A stretch of 22,988 nucleotides of DNA from Massilia sp. UBA2604 (GTDB lineage Bacteria; Pseudomonadota; Gammaproteobacteria; Burkholderiales; Burkholderiaceae_D): the NCBI GenBank assembly GCA_002339265.1, contig DDKG01000057.1, forward strand, positions 3,286 through 26,273, in the 5' to 3' direction. Shown here piece after piece: positions 15,347 through 21,897 of this stretch. The notes beneath the pieces are model-generated. The model saw nothing but the letters and a program-made list of their open reading frames with translations. It did not search any database and was not told the DNA's origin. Position 1 is the first letter of the stretch. Each line of letters opens with the position of its first letter. Position numbers and translations under genes: made by a program.

Positions 15347-17581
15347 ATGAAGCGCACTATCCTGGCAACCGCGATCGCCCTGGCATTCAGCATGGCTCAC
15401 GCACAAGAAAACTCCGTCAACGACGTCCGCGGCGGCAACACCCAGACCTCGTCGATGACGACCAACACCGACAGCAGCACTGTCACTGACTCCCGCAACA
15501 GCAACAATACGTCGACGACTTCGAACGACAGCATGAACAACAGCAACAACCAGGCGACGACGACGAACTCGACGACCAACACCGATAGCAGCCAGGCCAA
15601 CAGCAACAACCAGTCGACCAGCACGACCACCAATACCAATAACAGCCAGGCGAACGACAACAGCCAGGCCAACAACAGCAGCACCAATACCGACAGCAGC
15701 CAGACCAACAGCAATAACCAGTCGACCACGACCAACACCAACAACAGCCAGGCCAACAACAACAGCCAGCAAAACAACAACAGCCAGCAGAACGACAACA
15801 GCACGACCAACAACAACAACCAGGTTGACCGCTCGGACAACCGCGTTGTCGACAACCGCAGCACCCAGACGGACACCCGTACCAACACCAACACCGAAAC
15901 GATCGACAGCAACGACACGATCACCACCAACACCACGACCACCAACGACAGCAGCCAGGACAGCTCGGGCCAGAACAACAGCTCGGGTGACGCACGTGCG
16001 GCAGCCGCCGGCGCCGCGGCCTCCAACAACGGTGGCAGCGCCACCTCGTCGGTCGCCAACTCGTTCAACACCTCGTCGGCCAACGCAGTCAGCTCGCTGA
16101 CTGGCACCGTGTCGGGCAACAACATCAGCAACATCGGCAACACCGCCTCGAACACCGGCGGCGCCAACGGCGCAGCCGGCACCGGCTCGGCCGGCGGCGT
16201 GGGCAACGGCGGCACCAACAACGCCACCGGCGCAGCGGGCGGCACCGGCAACGGCGCAGCGGGCGCGGCTGGCGGCGCAGGCGGCTACGCAGCTGCCGGC
16301 ACCGCATCGACCGGTGCATCGACCGTCGGCAACGCCTCGGGCGGCGCAGGCGGCGCATCGGGCGCGGCTGACTCGGTCGGCGGCGCAGGTGCGGCTGGCG
16401 CAGCGGGCGGCTACGCTGCCGGCGGCAACGGCGCGGCGGGCGGCGCAGGCACCGGCGGCGCCGGCGCAGCAGGCGGCGCAGCCAACGGCGGCAACGGCGC
16501 GGCAGGCGGCGCAGCCACCGGCGGCGCCGGCGGCGCGACCGGCTCGCTGGCTGGCGGCAATGGCGGCGCGAACGGCGCCATCAGCACCGGCGCCGGCGGC
16601 GCAGGCGGTGCAGGCGAAGCCAACGGCGGCGCAGGCGCAGCAGGCGGCCTGGGCGGCGCAGGCGGCACCGGCGGCGCATCGTCGGGCTCGACCCTGACCG
16701 CATCGAACGGCGCCAGCGGCGGCGGTGCAGCGATCGGCGACGCCACCTCGACCTCGGGTTCGGGCGGCATGCCAGGTTCGGGCACCGAAACCGCAGGCAC
16801 CGGCGGCGCCAGCGGCGCAGCCACCAACACCGGCGGCACCTCGACCGCAGGCAGCCCAACCAGCGGCGCCAGCTCGGGCACCGCGGGTGACTCGATGGCC
16901 GGCACCGGCGGCGCCGGCGCGGCAGGCGGCGCCGGCGGTTCGGGCGCGGCAGGCGACAACACCTCGGGCGCTGGCGCAGCAGGCGGCGCAGCCACCGGCG
17001 GCACCTCGGGCGCTGGCGCTTCGCTGGCAGGCACCGGCGGCGCCGGCGCAACCGGCACCGCTGGCGCAGGCGGCTCGGGCGCGGCTGGCACGGCCGGCAC
17101 TGGCGGCAACGGCGCGACCGGCACCGGCGGCGCAGGCGGCGCAGGCCAGGGCGGCACGGCTGGCGCGGGCGGCATGGGCGGTTCGGGCGCAGAAGCGACC
17201 GCATCGACCGGCACCGGCGGCGCAGGCGGCTCGTCGACCGGCGGCTCGGCCACCGGCGGTTCGGCCACCTCGGGTGACGCGACCTCGGGCGCCGGCGGCG
17301 CAGGCGGCGCAGGCGGCACCACCAACGGCGGCGCAGGCGGCTCGACCGGCGAAATGGTTGCCGGCGCAGGCACCGGCGGCTTCGGCGGCGCCGGCACCGG
17401 CGGCAACGGCGGCAACAACAGCGTGAATGCCGGTTCGTTCGACATGTCGAACTCGATGAGCAACATCGCCCAATCGGCAGCCGGCATCTCGATCATCAGC
17501 CAGAACAACGGCTTCTCCTCGCTGATCCAGCAAAGCGTCAACGTTCAGTCGAACATGAACGTGGGCGGCTCCGGCCAGTAA
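15347..17581 (+). CDS. Large secreted Asn/Ser/Thr- and Gly/Ala-rich fibre-like protein
   Basis: 744 residues from the ATG at 15347, with GGGGAG 6 bases upstream. A signal peptide (1-19, MKRTILATAIALAFSMAHA) is followed by VNDVRGGN, a double-glycine motif at 28-30. Residues about 31-215 are dominated by Asn, Ser, Thr and Gln in imperfect repeats such as TNTDSSQANSNNQST; residues about 220-690 are dominated by Gly and Ala (GGAGGAG-type runs), with no Cys. The last 55 residues lose this bias and contain GISIISQNNGFSSLIQQSVN, a motif shared with the next gene product. The composition suggests an extracellular, perhaps amyloid or silk-like, matrix fibre. Homology to a named family cannot be claimed from the sequence alone; the role as substrate of the downstream export genes is inferred from context. 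Confidence 0.85.
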   Translation: MKRTILATAIALAFSMAHAQENSVNDVRGGNTQTSSMTTNTDSSTVTDSRNSNNTSTTSNDSMNNSNNQATTTNSTTNTDSSQANSNNQSTSTTTNTNNSQANDNSQANNSSTNTDSSQTNSNNQSTTTNTNNSQANNNSQQNNNSQQNDNSTTNNNNQVDRSDNRVVDNRSTQTDTRTNTNTETIDSNDTITTNTTTTNDSSQDSSGQNNSSGDARAAAAGAAASNNGGSATSSVANSFNTSSANAVSSLTGTVSGNNISNIGNTASNTGGANGAAGTGSAGGVGNGGTNNATGAAGGTGNGAAGAAGGAGGYAAAGTASTGASTVGNASGGAGGASGAADSVGGAGAAGAAGGYAAGGNGAAGGAGTGGAGAAGGAANGGNGAAGGAATGGAGGATGSLAGGNGGANGAISTGAGGAGGAGEANGGAGAAGGLGGAGGTGGASSGSTLTASNGASGGGAAIGDATSTSGSGGMPGSGTETAGTGGASGAATNTGGTSTAGSPTSGASSGTAGDSMAGTGGAGAAGGAGGSGAAGDNTSGAGAAGGAATGGTSGAGASLAGTGGAGATGTAGAGGSGAAGTAGTGGNGATGTGGAGGAGQGGTAGAGGMGGSGAEATASTGTGGAGGSSTGGSATGGSATSGDATSGAGGAGGAGGTTNGGAGGSTGEMVAGAGTGGFGGAGTGGNGGNNSVNAGSFDMSNSMSNIAQSAAGISIISQNNGFSSLIQQSVNVQSNMNVGGSGQ
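15575..15728 (+). repeat. Imperfect 46-bp direct repeat in the Asn/Ser/Thr-rich part
   Basis: Two near-identical segments, about 15575-15620 and 15683-15728, encode TNTDSSQ(A/T)NSNNQST and are about 107 bp apart, with shorter related units (NNSQANNNSQ) between and after them. They indicate growth of the gene by internal duplication. Confidence 0.65.
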
Positions 17582-17629
17582 GCGTCAAACCGGCGGTGCT
17601 CACCGGCCCATGCGCCGATGTGCACCGCC

Positions 17630-17661
17630 CCGCCACGCGGCTTGGCTGCGTGGCGGTTTTT
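17630..17661 (+). terminator. Intra-operon rho-independent terminator or attenuator
   Basis: A perfect 9-bp stem (CCGCCACGC 17630-17638, GCGTGGCGG 17648-17656) is followed by TTTTT. It lies 48 bp after the large structural gene and 13 bp before the start codon of the next gene, leaving the latter's ribosome binding site (GAGG) intact. Partial read-through would make much more structural protein than export machinery. Confidence 0.8.
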
Positions 17662-17674
17662 CGAGCGAGGCATC

Positions 17675-18076
17675 ATGAAACGCATTACCCAGATTAGCGC
17701 TCTCCTGCTGGCGGCCTGCATGGCGCTGCCGGTAGCCGCCCAGGCCGCGGAACCGGCGAAACTGCCGGTGGTGGTGGGCTTCCTGTCGAAGGTGGAAGTG
17801 GCGCCGAGCCGGGAAGACGATCTCGCCAAGGGCTGGGGCAAGGTGACCGAGGCCGAGGAACTGGGTGGATTGCGTGGCGGCGCCGACATCGTGACCACCG
17901 AGGCGACGCTCGGCGGCACGGTCGGCAACAACACGGCCACCAACGTGACTACCGGCTTCAACGTCATCGACAACGGCTCGTTCGCGAACTCCTCGGGCTT
18001 GCCGGTCGTGATCCAGAACTCCGGCGCGAACGTCCTGATCCAGAACGCGACCGTCATCAACCTGCAATTGCAATAG
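17675..18076 (+). CDS. Small secreted partner protein with fibre-type C-terminal motif
   Basis: 133 residues from the ATG at 17675, preceded by GAGG. The export signal is ambiguous: signal peptidase I cleavage near AQA-AEP (about residue 24), or a lipobox LAAC ending at C15. A double-glycine motif EELGGLRGG ends at residue 69, and the following 64 residues are rich in Thr, Asn, Val and Ile. The C-terminal GLPVVIQNSGANVLIQNATV aligns well with the C-terminus of the large upstream protein (GISIISQNNGFSSLIQQSVN), including a preceding GSF. I infer a minor fibre subunit or nucleator, comparable in role to FapB or FapE, but no named family is recognised. Confidence 0.75.
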   Translation: MKRITQISALLLAACMALPVAAQAAEPAKLPVVVGFLSKVEVAPSREDDLAKGWGKVTEAEELGGLRGGADIVTTEATLGGTVGNNTATNVTTGFNVIDNGSFANSSGLPVVIQNSGANVLIQNATVINLQLQ

Positions 18077-18089
18077 GCATCGGAAGAGA

Positions 18090-18764
18090 ATGAAGCACGG
18101 GATCTTCCTCGCCGCCCTGTGCGGCATCCTGCTGGCGCCGGCTCCGGCGCCAGCACTCGAACTGGCGGTGGTCGGGCGCGTCAACGTGCCGGTCACCAGC
18201 CTCAAGGACATCAAGTTCCAGCGCACCACGCGCCAGCAGTACGACTACAGTTGCGGCGCTGCCGCCGTGTCGACCCTGCTGTCACATCACTACAACACCC
18301 CGACGCCTGAACAGGACGTGTTCAAGGAGATGTACGAAAAGGGGGACAAGCCCAAGATTCACAAGGAGGGCTTTTCGCTGCTCGACATGCAGCGTTTCCT
18401 GGCCGCGCGCGGCTTTCGCGCCGACGGCTTCAAGCTGCCGATCGAAAAACTGATCGAAGAAAAACTGCCGGCCATCGTCCTGATCACCGACCGCGGCTTC
18501 AACCATTTCGTGGTCGTCAAGGGCTTTGAAGACGGCCGCATCCTGATCGGCGATCCGTCCACCGGCAACCGCGTGGTCAGCATGGAGCGCTTCCAGGAAA
18601 TCTGGCGCAGCAAGATCCTGTTCGTGATCCACAGCCACAAGGACGGCATCGCCTTCAACAACCCGGCCGACTGGCGCGGCGCCCCGCGCGCGCCATTGGG
18701 AACCGGCATGCACCAGGACCAGCTCAGTGCCTCGCTGCCGAAATTCGGCCCGGGCGATTTTTGA
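18090..18764 (+). CDS. Periplasmic C39-type cysteine peptidase (FapD-like)
   Basis: 224 residues, with GGAAGAG just before the ATG. A signal peptide (about 1-22, MKHGIFLAALCGILLAPAPAPA) predicts periplasmic location. The C39 catalytic residues are in place: Q49 (six before the nucleophile), C55 in YDYSCGAAAVSTLL, H139 in FNHFVVVKGF and D155 in LIGDPSTG. C39 peptidases cut after double glycines; those in bacteriocin exporters are cytosolic and fused to ABC transporters, whereas stand-alone exported forms such as FapD occur in amyloid-secretion operons. The neighbouring secreted proteins all carry an RGG motif, the probable substrates. It is 13 bp after the previous gene and 14 bp before the next, clearly one operon. 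Confidence 0.85.
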   Translation: MKHGIFLAALCGILLAPAPAPALELAVVGRVNVPVTSLKDIKFQRTTRQQYDYSCGAAAVSTLLSHHYNTPTPEQDVFKEMYEKGDKPKIHKEGFSLLDMQRFLAARGFRADGFKLPIEKLIEEKLPAIVLITDRGFNHFVVVKGFEDGRILIGDPSTGNRVVSMERFQEIWRSKILFVIHSHKDGIAFNNPADWRGAPRAPLGTGMHQDQLSASLPKFGPGDF

Positions 18765-18778
18765 CTAAAGGATGTGAT

Positions 18779-19318
18779 ATGCGCTGGCTTCCCCTCAAAT
18801 CGATGATCCAACGCGGCCTGCTGGCGACCGCCCTGTGCGCGGCGCTGGGGACAATGCCGGCGGTGCAGGCGGCCGATGCCGCCGCAAGCACCGGGATTGC
18901 CGGCTTCGGCACGCCGGTCGGGGCCGAGACGCTGGACGATACCCGCGGCGGCTTCGAAATCGCAGGCGGCCTGTCGGTGGCGCTCGGCATCGAGCGCGTG
19001 GTGTCGCTCAACGGCGAAATCCTGTCGCGCACCAATATCGCGATTCCCGACCTGGCCGCGATGACCGCCGACCAGGCCCGCCTGACCCAGGAAGCGCTGG
19101 GCGCGGCGCGCATGATCCAGATCGGCGGCAACAACTTTGCGGCGGCCGACCTCAACCTGCCGAACGGCGCGACGCTGGTACAGAATACCCTCGACAACCA
19201 GGCGATCAGCTCGGTCACGACCATCACCTCGGCCGTGAATAGCATGTCCTTGCTAAAAGACATGAATTTCCACAGCACGATACGCGACGCCGTCGTACGT
19301 TCCCCTGGAACACTGTAA
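18779..19318 (+). CDS. Secreted partner protein of the fibre operon, unknown family
   Basis: 179 residues from the ATG at 18779, preceded by AAGGA at good spacing; a TTG overlapping the previous stop codon is less likely. The signal peptide covers about residues 1-31 (ends TMPAVQA-ADAA). The double-glycine motif AETLDDTRGG ends at residue 58 and is followed by FEIAGGLSVALGIERVVSLN. The body is Asn/Ala/Thr/Ile-rich, with NGATLVQNTLDNQAISSV, a weaker version of the LIQN-type motif of its neighbours, and no Cys after the signal peptide. It may be a minor subunit, nucleator or secretion adaptor (FapE-like role by position between FapD-like and FapF-like genes). No homology is claimed. Confidence 0.75.
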   Translation: MRWLPLKSMIQRGLLATALCAALGTMPAVQAADAAASTGIAGFGTPVGAETLDDTRGGFEIAGGLSVALGIERVVSLNGEILSRTNIAIPDLAAMTADQARLTQEALGAARMIQIGGNNFAAADLNLPNGATLVQNTLDNQAISSVTTITSAVNSMSLLKDMNFHSTIRDAVVRSPGTL

Positions 19319-19354
19319 TATTGCAAAATTGTTAATATAAAACTGGAGATCTGG

Positions 19355-20860
19355 ATGTATCCACACGTCGCGCGGCTTGGCGCCGCCGGCCTGGCGGCCG
19401 CCCTCCTGGCGCCGCCCGTGCTCGCCCAACAACCTGCTGCCGAGCGTGGCACGCAGGACCACAAGACCGAACTGTCCCAACTCAAGGACGAACTGGCCGA
19501 ACAGCGGGCATTGGTGAATCGTCTGGTGCTCGAACTCCAGGCCCAGCGCGAACAGCTGCAAAAGATGCAGGAGCCGGCCGCCCCGGCGCTGGCGGCGCGC
19601 GAGCGCATCGTGGAAGAAACCACCCCGCTGTCCGGCGCCCCGTTCGCCGTGCCGACCGCGCTGGCCGACGGCGTCCTGCTGTCGCAGCAGCGCGGCGCCG
19701 GCATGTCGATGCAGGCGCCGGTGGCCCAGCCGCCGGTGCTGCCGCCGGCCGAGAGTGGCGTGGCGGCCCCGCTGCCGCCGCAGCCGCGCCCGAACCAGCC
19801 GACTCTCCCGGCGCCGGGTCCGGCCCAGGCGCAGACCCAGCGTCCGGCTCAGCAAGGTCAGCAGCAGACGGCGCAGAACAACAATCGCCAGGAACCGAAC
19901 CGCCCGCCCGAAGTCGCGCCGATCGGCGATACGCCGGGCGTACTGACCCAGCGCGGCACCTATGTGCTGGAGCCGTCGGTGCAGTACGGCTACTCGTCGA
20001 GCAACCGCGTGGCCCTGGTCGGCTATACCGTGATTCCCGCGATCCTGATCGGCCTGGTGGACGTGCGCGAGATCAAGCGCAATACCTTCACCACGGCGAT
20101 CACCGGCCGCACCGGCATCAACAACCGGATGGAAGTCGAGGTCAAGGTGCCGTATGTGTACCGCTCGGACGCCACCGTCAGCCGCGAGCTGTTCACCGGC
20201 ACTGCGGTCGAGCGCGTGTTCGACACCACCGGCAAGGGCCTGGGCGACATCGAGGTCGCCGGCCGCTACCAGCTCAACAACGGCGGCCCGGACCAGGGCT
20301 ATTACATTGCCGGCCTGCGCTACAAGAGCCGCACCGGGCGCGATCCATTCGAGGTCGTGACCGACTGCGACCAGCGCTGCATCGGCGAGAACGTGACCGG
20401 CACCGGCCTGCCGCTGGACCTGCCCACCGGCTCCGGCTTCCATTCGCTGCAAGGCACCCTGACCTGGCTGTATCCGTCGGATCCGGCCGTCTTCTTCGGC
20501 AACCTGAGCTATGTGCACAATTTCAAGCGCGACAATGTGACGCGCCTGGTGCGCAACGGCGTGCGCGAGCCGCTGGGCGAGCTGGAACCGGGTTACGTGC
20601 TCGGCTTTAACTTCGGCATGGGCCTGGCGCTGAACGACAAGGCCTCGCTCAGCCTGGGCTACGACCACAGCACCATCGCGCGCATGAAGCAGAACGGCCA
20701 ACCCGTGGCCGGCTCGGTGCGCACCCAGCTCGGCACCCTGCTGCTCGGCTACTCGTACCGCCTGAGTCCGAAGCGCACGCTGAACATCGCGGTGGGCGCC
20801 GGCGTGACCCGCGACACCCCGGACGTCACCCTGACCCTGCGTGTGCCGATGACGTTCTGA
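19355..20860 (+). CDS. Outer-membrane barrel with N-terminal coiled coil (FapF-like export pore)
   Basis: 501 residues; GGAG lies 8 bases before the ATG. A signal peptide (about 1-24) is followed by a heptad-patterned coiled coil (about 36-71, with L40, L43, L47, V54, L57, L61, L68), a Pro/Gln/Ala-rich linker (about 72-190) and a C-terminal domain of alternating amphipathic strands (YVLEPSVQYGYSSSNRVAL, then VLGFNFGMGLALNDKASLSL) ending in Phe (RVPMTF), as expected of an outer-membrane beta-barrel inserted by BAM. FapF of Pseudomonas has the same plan, coiled coil then barrel, and exports the amyloid subunits. A pair of cysteines three residues apart (DCDQRC) lies in what is probably an external loop. 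It is the last gene of the operon. Confidence 0.8.
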   Translation: MYPHVARLGAAGLAAALLAPPVLAQQPAAERGTQDHKTELSQLKDELAEQRALVNRLVLELQAQREQLQKMQEPAAPALAARERIVEETTPLSGAPFAVPTALADGVLLSQQRGAGMSMQAPVAQPPVLPPAESGVAAPLPPQPRPNQPTLPAPGPAQAQTQRPAQQGQQQTAQNNNRQEPNRPPEVAPIGDTPGVLTQRGTYVLEPSVQYGYSSSNRVALVGYTVIPAILIGLVDVREIKRNTFTTAITGRTGINNRMEVEVKVPYVYRSDATVSRELFTGTAVERVFDTTGKGLGDIEVAGRYQLNNGGPDQGYYIAGLRYKSRTGRDPFEVVTDCDQRCIGENVTGTGLPLDLPTGSGFHSLQGTLTWLYPSDPAVFFGNLSYVHNFKRDNVTRLVRNGVREPLGELEPGYVLGFNFGMGLALNDKASLSLGYDHSTIARMKQNGQPVAGSVRTQLGTLLLGYSYRLSPKRTLNIAVGAGVTRDTPDVTLTLRVPMTF

Positions 20861-20869
20861 TCGATATCA

Positions 20870-20893
20870 AGGCCGCCCTGGAACATGCGGCCT
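20870..20893 (+). other. Hairpin downstream of the export-pore gene
   Basis: AGGCCGC (20870-20876) pairs with GCGGCCT (20887-20893) across a 10-base loop, starting 9 bp after the stop codon. It lacks a following T tract, so it is at best a weak terminator or a 3'-end protective structure. Confidence 0.4.
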
Positions 20894-20957
20894 GGATGAG
20901 TTGTGGTAAATACGAACACGATTGAAAAATCTTGCTTCCGTTTTAAGAAATTGTCCT

Positions 20958-20963
20958 TATAAT
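20958..20963 (+). promoter_or_regulatory. Promoter -10 element of the cold shock gene
   Basis: A perfect TATAAT in an AT-rich stretch, but with no good -35 at 16-18 bp (TTGCTT lies 20 bp upstream). The predicted start near 20970 gives a leader of about 85 bases, long as is usual for csp genes. Confidence 0.55.
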
Positions 20964-20985
20964 CAGATTTGCAATGTAGAGCGTG

Positions 20986-21020
20986 GCCCTGGTTTCGGTC
21001 GGAGGTAACGCCAACAGGGC
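20986..21020 (+). promoter_or_regulatory. Structured 5' leader of the cold shock gene
   Basis: GCCCTG (20986-20991) and CAGGGC (21015-21020) form a long-range stem in the untranslated leader, enclosing a GGAGG-like sequence (21001-21005), with the true ribosome binding site GAGGG outside it. Cold shock leaders of other bacteria refold with temperature; whether this one does is unknown. Confidence 0.35.
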
Positions 21021-21054
21021 GATCAACGCACAATAACTTTTTGAGGGAATTAAC

Positions 21055-21261
21055 ATGGCAACTGGCACTGTAAAATGGTTCAACGATGCGAAAGGTTTCG
21101 GCTTCATCACCCCTGACGGCGGTGGCGAAGACGTCTTTGCGCATTTCTCGGCCATCAATGCCGCCGGCTTCAAATCGCTGCAGGAAAACCAGCGCGTGAG
21201 CTTCGACATCACTGCCGGCCCAAAAGGCAAGCAGGCTGCGAACATCCAGCCACAGGCTTGA
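21055..21261 (+). CDS. CspA-family cold shock protein
   Basis: 68 residues, a single cold shock domain from end to end. RNP1 is KGFGFI (13-18) and RNP2 is VFAHF (27-31), with the N-terminal GTVKWFND typical of the family. These proteins bind single-stranded RNA and DNA and melt RNA structure. GAGGG lies 8 bases upstream of the ATG. The gene has its own promoter and a strong terminator, so it is a single-gene transcript and probably unrelated to the fibre operon that precedes it. Confidence 0.95.
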   Translation: MATGTVKWFNDAKGFGFITPDGGGEDVFAHFSAINAAGFKSLQENQRVSFDITAGPKGKQAANIQPQA

Positions 21262-21271
21262 TGCTGCACTA

Positions 21272-21288
21272 GCCCGCTCGAAGCGGGC
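21272..21288 (+). other. Hairpin in the 3' region of the csp transcript
   Basis: GCCCGC, loop TCGAA, GCGGGC, starting 10 bp after the stop codon, without a T tract. It precedes the real terminator. Confidence 0.5.
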
Positions 21289-21299
21289 GTGCAAATGAC

Positions 21300-21332
21300 A
21301 AGAGCACATCCAAGGATGTGCTCTTTTGTTTT
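21300..21332 (+). terminator. Rho-independent terminator of the cold shock gene
   Basis: A perfect 12-bp stem, AAGAGCACATCC (21300-21311) with GGATGTGCTCTT (21314-21325), is followed by TTGTTTT. The T tract is on the plus strand. Confidence 0.9.
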
Positions 21333-21370
21333 GGGGCCTCCGTGCGTGGTTTGCCGGCGGTGGCGATCAC

Positions 21371-21421
21371 CTACCCTAGGGTGGACGGCTCGCCGTCCAC
21401 GCGTTCAACCGGCCAACGCGT
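21371..21421. repeat. REP-like double-hairpin element
   Basis: TACCCTAGGGTGG leads into a perfect 9-bp hairpin (GTGGACGGC 21381-21389, GCCGTCCAC 21392-21400) and then a second one (ACGCGTT 21399-21405, AACGCGT 21415-21421). The TAGGGTGG...CCACGCG form resembles intergenic palindromic units that I recall from related genomes, but only one copy is present here, so repetitiveness is not shown. Confidence 0.45.
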
Positions 21422-21427
21422 CACCAC

Positions 21428-21868
21428 TCACTTGCAACCGCAACCGCCCGACCCGCACCCGCCGCCGCCCGACTTGGCCGGCGCCGAACCCGGCAGGATG
21501 GTGCCCGGCGCGCGGCCGGACTCTTCGTCGAAGCCGGCCGCCTGCAGGCGCGCCACGTACTGCTTCCACAGCGACTCCTGGCTGCGGCCCAGCTCGTACA
21601 AATAATCCCAGCTGAAGATGCCGCTGTCATGGCCGTCCGAGAAGGTCGGCTTGATCGCGTAGTTGCCGACCTGCTCGACGTCGGCGATGCCGACTTCGCG
21701 CTTGCCGACCTGCAGGACTTCCTGGCCCGGGCCGTGGCCCTTCACTTCGGCCGACGGCGAATACACGCGCATCAGCTCGAACGGGATCGAATAGGCGCTG
21801 CCGTCGTCATAGGCGATGTCGAGCACGCGCGATTTCTGGTGGACGGTCAGTTCGGTTGGGTTAGGCAT
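21428..21868 (-). CDS. DUF971 domain protein with Cys-rich tail
   Basis: 146 residues. The DUF971 domain (about 1-115), related to the N-terminal domain of gamma-butyrobetaine hydroxylase, is recognisable from LDIAYDDGSAYSIPFELMRV, YSPSAEV and HDSGIFSWDYLYEL. The C-terminus ends in a flexible GGGGCGSGGCGCK tail with three cysteines, a possible metal-binding site. Function is unknown. AGAAG precedes the ATG. In betaproteobacteria I expect this gene immediately upstream of ubiE; here the two are separated by about 9.4 kb. It is 29 bp downstream of the HIT gene. Confidence 0.85.
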   Translation of the reverse strand: MPNPTELTVHQKSRVLDIAYDDGSAYSIPFELMRVYSPSAEVKGHGPGQEVLQVGKREVGIADVEQVGNYAIKPTFSDGHDSGIFSWDYLYELGRSQESLWKQYVARLQAAGFDEESGRAPGTILPGSAPAKSGGGGCGSGGCGCK

Positions 21869-21897
21869 GGATCTTCTCTATTTCTGTTCAGCTCAGT

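Noticed and set aside
15323..17533. Very long open frames on the minus strand opposite the large structural gene
   Set aside because: They are by-products of the GGC/GCC-rich repeats; they have no start signals, and the plus-strand gene has a signal peptide, ribosome binding site and promoter.
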